Positions 9,891-17,040 of a stretch of 52,885 bases of DNA are shown piece after piece. The translations under genes were made by a program, and so were the position numbers. Positions within the stretch are counted from its first letter, which is position 1. Every line of letters begins with the position of its first letter. The DNA is from Bacteroidaceae bacterium (GTDB lineage: Bacteria; Bacteroidota; Bacteroidia; Bacteroidales; Bacteroidaceae). Location of the stretch: contig JAFTVE010000020.1 of NCBI GenBank assembly GCA_017465905.1, positions 1 to 52,885 of the forward strand. Reading direction: 5' to 3'. The notes below the pieces were generated by a model that saw only the letters and a program-made list of their open reading frames with translations, did not search any database and was not told where the DNA came from.

Positions 9891-10345
9891 AAAGAATACT
9901 GTTCGTTTGCCTCGGCAACATCTGCCGCTCATGTACAGCAGAAGAGATTATGCGCACTATCCTTCAGCGCGAAGGATTGGATAAGGAGGTGGAGGTAGAC
10001 TCTGCCGGACTCATCAGCTACCATCAAGGCGAACAGGCCGACCCTCGCATGCGCTCCCATGCTTCACGCCGAGGCTACCACATCACGCATCTGTCACGTC
10101 CGGTACGCATGACCGACTTCTACGACTTCGACCTCATCATCGGCATGGACGACAGCAACATCAGCCGCTTGCGCGACCTCGCCCCCAGCCTCGAAGAAGA
10201 GAGCAAGATACATCGCATGACAGAGTATTGTATCAACAAGGTAGCCGACCATGTACCCGACCCCTATTATGGTGGTGCGCAAGGTTTCGAGAACGTAATT
10301 GACATTCTTGAAGATGCTTGCGAGGGTCTCCTGAAGAGTTTATAA
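9887..10345 (+). CDS. Low-molecular-weight protein-tyrosine phosphatase
   Basis: The 152-residue protein starts with the phosphate-binding loop VCLGNICRS. The catalytic Cys is residue 8 and the binding Arg residue 14 (C-x5-R). The general-acid segment DPYYGG has Asp125. Length and both motifs fit the Wzb/YfkJ family, which removes phosphate from tyrosine, often on polysaccharide-export kinases. The usual Pro after CRS is replaced by Cys16, a minor oddity. The start codon overlaps the flippase stop (ATGA, 9887-9890), which supports a shared role in envelope polysaccharide metabolism. No tyrosine kinase gene is visible in the window, so the substrate is unknown. Confidence 0.93.
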   Translation: MKRILFVCLGNICRSCTAEEIMRTILQREGLDKEVEVDSAGLISYHQGEQADPRMRSHASRRGYHITHLSRPVRMTDFYDFDLIIGMDDSNISRLRDLAPSLEEESKIHRMTEYCINKVADHVPDPYYGGAQGFENVIDILEDACEGLLKSL

Positions 10346-10464
10346 ATTCCGCATTGGATTATTAAGAAAGCGAGTGAGTGAGAAGTCTTTTTCAGTCACA
10401 ACGAGCGCCCCGAGTATCTACAACCTAAGTGATAGGGAAGGCCATATCACACGTACGTCCCTTT

Positions 10465-10485
10465 AAAAAACGCCGATTTCATCGG
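10465..10485. repeat. Short repeat AAAAAACGCCGATTTCATCG, copy 1
   Basis: This element contains a small stem (CCGAT-ttc-ATCGG). A near-identical copy (one difference in the first 20 bases) lies at 12870-12890. The two copies flank the pair of lipoprotein paralogues. No gene lies between 10346 and 10588. Confidence 0.6.
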
Positions 10486-10544
10486 GGTATAGCCTTTGTC
10501 ATTTTTAGTTTCAAGCATTTGTTACGCTATTGTTACGCTATTTT

Positions 10545-10576
10545 TTTGCAACTAAGGAGGATAATCTATATATTTG
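10545..10576 (+). promoter_or_regulatory. Bacteroidales-type promoter for the first lipoprotein paralogue
   Basis: TTTG at 10545-10548, a 20-base spacer and TATATTTG at 10569-10576 match the consensus exactly. The predicted start point is close to the ATG at 10589, so the leader is very short and the second ATG at 10601 may be the real start. Confidence 0.72.
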
Positions 10577-10588
10577 CACCGAGAATAA

Positions 10589-11590
10589 ATGACAAAGTTT
10601 ATGAAAATCAGAACAACATCCTTGCTATTGTTCATAGCATTATTATCTGGTTGCAATACTGGGGGATATCTTGTAAGAGCTCGCATGTCCGATAAATACC
10701 CCGTAGTAGCACCTCCTGAAATGGTGAGGCTATATACAGACGGTGAGGCTGCACCTGACTCCAGTAAAGTGCTCGGTGAAATGTGGACAGTCTATGAACC
10801 TGATGCCCCAAAGATAACATACGACAGTACCTTGAATTTGATAAGAAGAGCAGTCAGTGCTTCTGGAGGCAACGGATTCTATATGTTGGAGCATAGGAAG
10901 CCTAATCATTTAGATGCTATGAACCATTATGTCGATGGTGTAGTATTGCTTACGGAAGATACCACTATATACAATCGGACAAATAATCCGTTCAGCACGT
11001 GGTATACTGAACACAATGCTGAGCTAAAACGCGAGCGTGTCAGTCCACACTATTTGCATATAGATGCAGGACTTTCTATCTTAGCGAATGAACAGCCAAT
11101 GATAAGCGAAACTGAGCAAGTCAATAGCGGTACTCTTAAACGAGGCGTTGGGTGGAATGCTGCGTATACCTATCTAGTACCCTATAGCCTTTATGGATTT
11201 GGAGTAGTATATAGTGGTCACCTTGCAAATGCAACGATAGCTGATCGCAATGGGGCAACAAAACCAAGCTACAGTGTATGTAACACCATCCATAGTGTGA
11301 CCCCAACAATATCTATGTATGGATGCTCGGAGAGATCTCTTCTTGTGGCATCTTTTGGCCTCGGCTGCATGTGGAACATTGTTGATTGGGATTATACTGA
11401 AGCACAAAATAAAAGGAGTGTGGAGGCAGATTTAACTCTATACGTGTCTGCGGAGTATGAGTATCGTATTACCCAAAATGTTGGTATATCGGGGCGCCTA
11501 TATCTGAATGAATTATCGGACAGTAATGGTGATGATAAGCCAGATATAATGAACGGTGGATTCTCGCTCGGCCTCAACTATCATTTCTGA
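10589..11590 (+). CDS. Lipoprotein with barrel-like C-terminal half, paralogue 1
   Basis: The protein has up to 333 residues, starting at the ATG at 10589 or 10601. The second gives a tighter signal peptide (MKIRTTSLLLFIALLSGC) ending in the lipobox LSGC. The N-terminal third after the lipidated Cys contains VRLYTDGEAAPDSSKVLGE. From about residue 150 on, alternating aromatic and hydrophobic strands (AAYTYLVPYSLYGFGVVYSG) end in a terminal phenylalanine (LGLNYHF), as in outer-membrane beta barrels of about 8 strands. The next gene is a clear paralogue with the same order of motifs. I do not recognise the family. Local base composition looks more AT-rich than the genes to the left, which may reflect transfer or relaxed constraint. 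Confidence 0.75.
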   Translation: MTKFMKIRTTSLLLFIALLSGCNTGGYLVRARMSDKYPVVAPPEMVRLYTDGEAAPDSSKVLGEMWTVYEPDAPKITYDSTLNLIRRAVSASGGNGFYMLEHRKPNHLDAMNHYVDGVVLLTEDTTIYNRTNNPFSTWYTEHNAELKRERVSPHYLHIDAGLSILANEQPMISETEQVNSGTLKRGVGWNAAYTYLVPYSLYGFGVVYSGHLANATIADRNGATKPSYSVCNTIHSVTPTISMYGCSERSLLVASFGLGCMWNIVDWDYTEAQNKRSVEADLTLYVSAEYEYRITQNVGISGRLYLNELSDSNGDDKPDIMNGGFSLGLNYHF

Positions 11591-11597
11591 CAACACA

Positions 11598-11629
11598 CTT
11601 GTATAATATAATGGAAATGCATATCTTTG
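11598..11629 (+). promoter_or_regulatory. Bacteroidales-type promoter for the second lipoprotein paralogue
   Basis: CTTG at 11598-11601, a 20-base spacer and TATCTTTG at 11622-11629 fit the consensus with one -33 mismatch. The paralogue start codon is at 11655. The second gene can therefore be transcribed separately from the first. Confidence 0.65.
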
Positions 11630-11654
11630 TCAAACACTGAAAATTTTTCCAAAT

Positions 11655-12629
11655 ATGAAATCCTTCAATTCATTGAAATTCTTGTTCCTTATCTTGTTGG
11701 TAACAAGCTGTACCTCACAAAGCATTATCACTGATTCACGTATTCGATTGGAGCCATCAGTGACCGCTGAAGAGGTTAGAGTGTACACTGATGGAGAACC
11801 TGTCCCCAACTCGGCCGTAGAGTTGGGTGAGATACGAGTGACGGACAAGACCTTCTCGGCTACAGTACCCTATGATACGACGGTAGTGCGCATGCAACGT
11901 GCTGCGGCGGCTGAAGGTGCCAATGCAGTGATGGTGCTTGAGCATACCACTCCCCATTGGCTCAACAACAACATGAATCACGGATTCTATGGCAAAATGC
12001 TGCTGACCAAAGACACTATTATTTTGGCCAATAGCCCCAATCCCTTCAGCGAGCAGTATGCGGCCTATCAAGATAAATTAGAAAGAAAGCGTATGCCGCC
12101 CCACACAATACACGTGGGAGCTGGTTATTCGCATATAGCAAGTGGAATTGAAGTCGATGGGATTGAAGCCTACGGGCTGAAGCGTGGCATCGGGCTTGAA
12201 GTAGCATATAGTTACCTCCTTCCAAAGACATGGATGGGATTTGGCGTAAACTACACGGGGCATTTTGCCGATGCCTTAATTAAAGAAATGGTAAATGTTA
12301 AATTCTTTGTTCATAATATAACACCGACAATTGACTTCTATAGTTTATATGAGAAACATGCTTTGAAGACTTCTATAGGTTTAGGATATTTGCAAGCTCA
12401 ATTCATAGGCCCCTTGCAATTGGAGACAAATGCAAAACCCTTAAAAGATACATTCGATGGCCTTAGTTCCTATATCTCTATCGAATATGAATATCGCATC
12501 GATAAATATACGGGATTTTTCCTAAGATTACACGAAATGAATTGGATTGGAGAATATGACGAAGCGCGGGAACGTTGGGAGAGCATCGCCAACTTTGGCG
12601 CATCCATAGGATTCAACCTCCACCTATAA
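11655..12629 (+). CDS. Lipoprotein with barrel-like C-terminal half, paralogue 2
   Basis: This 324-residue protein has a signal peptide ending in the lipobox VTSC (Cys near residue 19). It is a tandem paralogue of the preceding gene. Shared blocks, in the same order, are VRVYTDGEPVPNS, a YDTT..R.QRA segment, a MVLEH motif, NPFS with a following charged helix, GLKRGIGLEVAYSYL, and a C-terminal strand ending in SIGFNLHL. The C-terminal half looks like a small outer-membrane beta barrel, unusual for a lipoprotein, whose acylated N-terminus would normally sit outside the barrel. Spacing is 64 bases with its own promoter. Function is unknown; duplication followed by divergence is the clearest inference. 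Confidence 0.75.
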   Translation: MKSFNSLKFLFLILLVTSCTSQSIITDSRIRLEPSVTAEEVRVYTDGEPVPNSAVELGEIRVTDKTFSATVPYDTTVVRMQRAAAAEGANAVMVLEHTTPHWLNNNMNHGFYGKMLLTKDTIILANSPNPFSEQYAAYQDKLERKRMPPHTIHVGAGYSHIASGIEVDGIEAYGLKRGIGLEVAYSYLLPKTWMGFGVNYTGHFADALIKEMVNVKFFVHNITPTIDFYSLYEKHALKTSIGLGYLQAQFIGPLQLETNAKPLKDTFDGLSSYISIEYEYRIDKYTGFFLRLHEMNWIGEYDEARERWESIANFGASIGFNLHL

Positions 12630-12686
12630 TCTTACGCTTCCATTGATATAATACATTAGTAGGGCAGGCCAGAGCTATCGACTAGC

Positions 12687-12790
12687 ATGAATTCCTGTAC
12701 TCCTCCGTCAGTACTCCAGTACTGAGCTGTAAGTACTCGAGTACTTGGTTCTAAGTATTGCAGTACTTGCAAGGAAGTACAGATAGTTAA
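12687..12790. repeat. 22-bp-period palindrome array A (AGTACT type, 5 units)
   Basis: Five 16-base units start at 12687, 12709, 12731, 12753 and 12775, exactly 22 bases apart with 6-base variable spacers. The central unit AAGTACTCGAGTACTT (12731-12746) is a perfect palindrome. CAGTACTCCAGTACTG (12709-12724) has perfect 7-base arms, and AAGTATTGCAGTACTT (12753-12768) has one mismatch. The outer two are degenerate. The array lies downstream of the lipoprotein pair, facing the DUF6078-like gene. The same architecture with other arm sequences recurs at 38057-38160 and 48447-48770. Confidence 0.88.
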
Positions 12791-12814
12791 CGCTTTTCTG
12801 ACTTGAGATTCGTT

Positions 12815-12832
12815 GCAGTGCGCAAGCACTGC
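12815..12832. repeat. Perfect short hairpin GCAGTGC-GCAA-GCACTGC
   Basis: Seven-base arms around a four-base loop lie between array A and the palindrome at 12880. It is out of phase with the 22-bp array and has no T-tract, so it is not an obvious terminator. Confidence 0.5.
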
Positions 12833-12869
12833 CAATAGGGAAAAGAGGGTTAAGCTGCCTGTAGAATTC

Positions 12870-12897
12870 AAAAAACGTCGATTTCATCGATGAAATC
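12870..12897. repeat. Short repeat copy 2 with an 18-base perfect palindrome
   Basis: This is the second copy of the AAAAAACGnCGATTTCATCG element. It runs directly into GATTTCATCGATGAAATC (12880-12897), a perfect 18-base palindrome. It lies between array A and the 3' end of the DUF6078-like gene. Apart from array A, the hairpin at 12815 and this element, I see nothing in the gene-free stretch 12630-12937. Confidence 0.6.
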
Positions 12898-12937
12898 CCT
12901 AAACACTAAACCTCAGCACCGTTGCCAGGGCAGATTC

Positions 12938-13369
12938 TCAGTCCGCGAAGTTGTAGCGCTCCTCGTAGGCGTCGAACTCGAGGTGAGGGAGCCCTATTGA
13001 GGTGAGCACTTCGCGGATATAGGCTATCTCTTTGGGTGAGCAGAGGCGGTCGCCACGGCGACGCTCGTAGTAGCAGTTGCGCGAGAAGTACTTTATCAAC
13101 TTATCGCTGAACTTGGCGTACTGTGCAGGCAGCATCTGTGCCTGCATACCACAAAAGCCGCGAGCATACACCTCCTTCTGTGCAGGGCGGTAATGGCGGC
13201 AGGTATCACTGGGTGTCGTGCATGAAGGGTTCAGCACGTTGAGCTGCTCTTGGCTGTCGGGTACGGTGTCCCATACCAGACGGCGTAGACAGGTGCTGGC
13301 CATTGGGCACTGGGTGTGTAGGCAAAGCGCAAAGTTGTAGGGTACTTGGGTGTAATCGATGGTGTTCAT
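12938..13369 (-). CDS. Cysteine-rich DUF6078-like protein
   Basis: The 143-residue soluble protein begins MNTIDYTQVPYNFALCLHTQ. It has cysteines near residues 16, 21 and 27 (CLHTQCPMASTCLR), then Cys at about 50 and 57, and FCGMQ near 74. A basic stretch YFSRNCYYERRRGDRLC follows near 94-110. The early cysteines resemble a metal site. The start and length recall DUF6078 proteins common in Bacteroides and Prevotella, but this is from memory of the family. No signal peptide is present, so it is probably cytoplasmic. It is a lone gene converging on the lipoprotein pair. Function is unknown. Confidence 0.72.
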   Translation of the reverse strand: MNTIDYTQVPYNFALCLHTQCPMASTCLRRLVWDTVPDSQEQLNVLNPSCTTPSDTCRHYRPAQKEVYARGFCGMQAQMLPAQYAKFSDKLIKYFSRNCYYERRRGDRLCSPKEIAYIREVLTSIGLPHLEFDAYEERYNFAD

Positions 13370-13473
13370 AATGATAGGGACTTAATACTATGCGAAGATA
13401 CAAAATATTTATCTGATTAAGAAACAATTAGTGGGGAATTTATTGAATATCCCTATGGTAAATGTACGCTGAC

Positions 13474-14466
13474 TCAGATGCCTACCCAGCTGTTGGGAAT
13501 GAAGCGAAGGCGGTCGAGGCAGAAAGCGATGAGGTAGCTTACGACATAGGAGATTGTCATGATGACTACCGGACATAGCCACACTGGACACCACGACCAC
13601 ACAGGAAGCATACAGAGCAGCGACACGATGGGTACATGCACGAAGTAGATGACGTAGGTGTAGCGACCCGATGAACAGACAAACGCTCCCATACGGTGGG
13701 GCAAAGGTAAGGACCGCAACGCGAGGAAGAGGCTGACGACAGCGATGGCATGCACGGGCGAGACGTTGACACCCACACTGAGCCCCCAAACGTTGAGTGC
13801 ATAGGCTATGAGAAAGCCGACAGTGCCCACGAAGCGATTGCGACGCTCATCGGTGAGGTACTTCACACAATAGTGGCCTGCAAGGAAGAAGCCCAGGTAC
13901 ATGAAGCCGGAGGCGCTGTAATAGTGCATCGACCCGAACTGAGGATAGTAGGCACGAAGCAGCATCCACACGCCCCACAACACGAGGGCATACTCAACGA
14001 GCCGACGGGCATGAGGAGCCGAGAGAGCACGCTGCAGGAAGGGCGTAAGCAGATAAAGGCCAATGAGCACAAACAAGTACCAGTAGGAAGCATTGATGCT
14101 GCCAGAGAGCAGATAGGGGATGTAGCAACGTAGGGCATCGGACACACTACACACCTCGGGATACTTGTGCATAACGGCAGACAGAACGTAGATGACTGTG
14201 CTCCACAACAGATAGGGAAGCAGCAGGCGCTTGAACCTACGGCCAAGGAACTGCCTGATGGGCAGGATGCGGGCATCGAGCATCAAGGCACCCGAGAGCA
14301 TAAAGAACAGCGGCACACCCATGACAACCAACGCATGGTAAGGGAAGCGTCCCCACCCAGCAGAGGGCTCATCGAGCTGCAAGCCCGTCCAGGCATGCTG
14401 CATGATAACCAGCAGGATGGCTATCGTGCGGATGAGGTCTAATGAGATGATGCGCTGCTGCTTCAT
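13474..14466 (-). CDS. Acyltransferase-3 family membrane protein
   Basis: This 330-residue protein has about 10 hydrophobic spans. The N-terminal motif RIISLDLIRTIAILLVIMQH contains the hallmark D-x-R and the conserved membrane-embedded His20. The VPLFFMLSGALML segment of span 2 is also typical of AT3 (OafA/YrhL-like) enzymes. These move acetyl or other acyl groups across the membrane onto surface glycans. The start is 11 bases from the stop of the YfhO-like gene, so the two form an operon and may modify the same envelope polymer. No C-terminal SGNH domain is present; it is a stand-alone AT3. Confidence 0.88.
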   Translation of the reverse strand: MKQQRIISLDLIRTIAILLVIMQHAWTGLQLDEPSAGWGRFPYHALVVMGVPLFFMLSGALMLDARILPIRQFLGRRFKRLLLPYLLWSTVIYVLSAVMHKYPEVCSVSDALRCYIPYLLSGSINASYWYLFVLIGLYLLTPFLQRALSAPHARRLVEYALVLWGVWMLLRAYYPQFGSMHYYSASGFMYLGFFLAGHYCVKYLTDERRNRFVGTVGFLIAYALNVWGLSVGVNVSPVHAIAVVSLFLALRSLPLPHRMGAFVCSSGRYTYVIYFVHVPIVSLLCMLPVWSWCPVWLCPVVIMTISYVVSYLIAFCLDRLRFIPNSWVGI

Positions 14467-14477
14467 GCACGGTATGC

Positions 14478-16940
14478 TTACTTCGCTGCCTTACGCTTGC
14501 GGATGAAGCCATACACACCGAGAGCTATTACTACCAGCATGGTGGCATACATGATGGCTATGCACACCATGGCGATGGTATCGCCCTTCTTCACGCTGTC
14601 GGGGTCAAACTCCATGTGGATGGTATGCTTACCGGCAGGTACATTGATGGCACGCAGCATGTAGTTGACACGGAAGATATCGGCAGGCGCTCCGTCAATG
14701 GTGGCCTTCCATCCATAGGGATAGTAGATCTCTGAGAACACGAGGGTACCAGGCTTACTGGTGCTGTACTCATAGTTGAGGTAGCGGGGAGTGTACTCGG
14801 TCAGACGTACCATTGCTTCGGGATCGCGCTCGGGAGTGAAGTCGCTGACATAGGGGGCAAACTCCTCATCGAGCACGGCAGTCGTATGCATATTGATGTG
14901 GTTGAGCGCATCGCTCTCCTCATTGGCAGTCTTTACCACCTGCAGCGTATCGACAAACCAAGCATTACCCATGGCATAGGGGTTGCGCTGCACGGCAGCC
15001 TGGCCGCTCTTCTTGTCGGGAACGATGATGTACTTGGCATTGAGCATGCCGATGACATTCATGTTCATCTTCGAGATGTGCTGGTCGATGAGGTCCTGAT
15101 AGCGGCGCAGCTTGGCAGCGTGGTAGCCACCGATAGACTTCAGGTAGTACGATGTGCGGGCATCGTTGAAGGTGTTGGTGGTAAGGTTCAGCACACGGAA
15201 ATGGGGATCGGTATCTTGTAGAATTTGCTTCTCGTAGGGGTACATCTGGAATGCTGCGCTGTTATTCTTCTTGGGAACGAAAGAGTCGTCGTTGAGGTAG
15301 CGCTTGTTGACGGGCCACATATCAGCCATCACCAATACACCCAGAATGGCTACCATATAGCCCCACTTGAGCCATCCCTTGACAAATACCCAAAGCGTAG
15401 CTGCTGCCAAAATGATGAAGAGGAACGAGCGCCAGGCATCGCCCTTCATCAGTGCCTCGCGCTCGGCAAGGATTCCCTGATAAGCGAAGTCGGGAAGGCT
15501 TGAGGCAAATCCTGCATCTACGGGAGCTGTGAAATCGAACAGCATACCGCCAAAGAGTGCGATGAAAAGGCAGATTCCGGCAGTGACACCCGTAGCAATG
15601 TAGATGCTGCGCATAGCCTTCTCGCGTGAGAGGGTACCATCCATCAGTTCCTTGATAGCGAGGAAGCCAAGCAGTGGCATGGCCACCTCAGCAACGATAA
15701 GGATGGAGGATACGGCGCGGAACTTATTGTACATGGGGAAGTACTTGAAGAAGAATTCCGTGAGCGGCATGAAGTTATGCCCCCAAGCCAAAGCTACGGA
15801 GAAGAGTGTGGCCGCAAGTATGGCCCACTTGTAAGCTCCCCTAACAACAAGCAGACCCAGCACGAAGAGGAAGCATACGATGGCACCCATATATACGTTG
15901 CCGGCAGTGAAGGGTTGATTGCCCCAGTAGAGAGGTACGCCAGAGCAGAACTGGGCTGCCGAGTTGCGGGGTACACCGTGCTTCACCAATGACTTGTAAA
16001 GCTCAGAGTCGGTGCCTACATCATAGGTCGACGCACCACCCATCACACCCGGTATGAGGAACGACAGCGACTCGTCGATACCATAGCTCCACTGGGTAGC
16101 GTAGTCGAGGTCGAGGCCCTTGGTCTTGTTATCGGCATCCTTGGCCTTGGCAAGGTCGGAGTGTCCGCCACGCATCGTCTGCTCAGCATACTCCTGATTG
16201 ACGAAGATGGTGGAACTGCCAGTACCCAAGCCCACAAGCAACGAGCCGAAGAAAAGCACACTGCCTATGGCAAGATCCTTGTAACGCTTCTCCTTGATGT
16301 GGATATACAGTTCGGCAATAAAGAAGAGGCCAATCATCATGAACAGGTAGTAGGACATCTGTGGGTGATTGCCAAAGCCGATAGCGGTAAACAGCATGGT
16401 CAGTATCACACCCCATCCGTATTTCTTACGGAAGATAAGGTAGAAACCTGCCACCACCACCGAGATGAGGGCTATGGACGAGGTCTTCGAGTTGTGCCCG
16501 GCCTGCACGATGATGAAGAAGTAGGAAGAGAATCCCGTGGCCAACGCACCTACGATGCTCAGCCACTTGTTGATGCTGAATGCCCGCATCAGGATGTAGA
16601 AGCACACGAAGAAGATGATAAACACCCAGGGGGCGCTCCAATGCCCCTTGAGCATAATCTTGCGAAAAGGTTTCAGCCAGTCGTTGGCTTCGTAGTGTCC
16701 GCCACCAATCTGATAGTTAGGCATACCGCTAAACATGGAGCCCGTCCAGAAGGAGTGGTCGCCCGTGTCCTTGGTATACTGCACGGCCTCCTGCACGGCA
16801 GCTGTAGCGCTCGTGTTATCGCCCGACTGGATAACCTTGCCATCCAACACTGGCGAACAATAGATATAGGCAATAGCCACGAAAAGCACCAATGCCACGG
16901 CATAGGCTCCATATTTCTGCAATAAATTCTCTTTTTTCAT
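14478..16940 (-). CDS. YfhO-like polytopic membrane protein
   Basis: From the ATG at 16938-16940 the protein has 820 residues; that start gives MKKENLLQKYG directly before the first membrane span. An upstream extension of 16 residues lacks support. About 12 or more membrane segments lie between residues 10 and 560 (GALATGFSSYFFIIVQAGHNSK, MFTAIGFGNHPQMSYYLF). A soluble beta-rich C-terminal region (GWKATIDGAPADIFRVNY) precedes a last span. This is the layout of YfhO-type proteins, GT-C-like enzymes linked in Bacillus to glycosylation of lipoteichoic acid. In Bacteroidetes the substrate is unknown. The acyltransferase gene follows by 11 bases, hinting at joint modification of a surface glycan. 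Confidence 0.86.
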   Translation of the reverse strand: MKKENLLQKYGAYAVALVLFVAIAYIYCSPVLDGKVIQSGDNTSATAAVQEAVQYTKDTGDHSFWTGSMFSGMPNYQIGGGHYEANDWLKPFRKIMLKGHWSAPWVFIIFFVCFYILMRAFSINKWLSIVGALATGFSSYFFIIVQAGHNSKTSSIALISVVVAGFYLIFRKKYGWGVILTMLFTAIGFGNHPQMSYYLFMMIGLFFIAELYIHIKEKRYKDLAIGSVLFFGSLLVGLGTGSSTIFVNQEYAEQTMRGGHSDLAKAKDADNKTKGLDLDYATQWSYGIDESLSFLIPGVMGGASTYDVGTDSELYKSLVKHGVPRNSAAQFCSGVPLYWGNQPFTAGNVYMGAIVCFLFVLGLLVVRGAYKWAILAATLFSVALAWGHNFMPLTEFFFKYFPMYNKFRAVSSILIVAEVAMPLLGFLAIKELMDGTLSREKAMRSIYIATGVTAGICLFIALFGGMLFDFTAPVDAGFASSLPDFAYQGILAEREALMKGDAWRSFLFIILAAATLWVFVKGWLKWGYMVAILGVLVMADMWPVNKRYLNDDSFVPKKNNSAAFQMYPYEKQILQDTDPHFRVLNLTTNTFNDARTSYYLKSIGGYHAAKLRRYQDLIDQHISKMNMNVIGMLNAKYIIVPDKKSGQAAVQRNPYAMGNAWFVDTLQVVKTANEESDALNHINMHTTAVLDEEFAPYVSDFTPERDPEAMVRLTEYTPRYLNYEYSTSKPGTLVFSEIYYPYGWKATIDGAPADIFRVNYMLRAINVPAGKHTIHMEFDPDSVKKGDTIAMVCIAIMYATMLVVIALGVYGFIRKRKAAK

Positions 16941-16960
16941 TTCTATAATTTTTTGTATCG

Positions 16961-16990
16961 CAAAATTAGTGAAAAACAGCGAAATCACAA
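16961..16990 (-). promoter_or_regulatory. Promoter-like site upstream of the YfhO-like gene
   Basis: On the minus strand TAATTTTG (16968-16961) matches the -7 consensus. CTTG (16990-16987) lies 18 bases upstream, slightly short for a -33 box. CACTAATTTTG is also found upstream of ahcY. Confidence 0.5.
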
Positions 16991-17040
16991 GTGCATCACT
17001 GCTTTATTTACGCTCTATACTCCTTCAGCAAAGTATTTCC

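Noticed and set aside
16161-16925. 254-codon open frame opposite the YfhO-like gene
   Set aside because: It lies wholly antisense to a well-supported membrane protein gene, has no recognisable motif, and its composition follows from the other strand.
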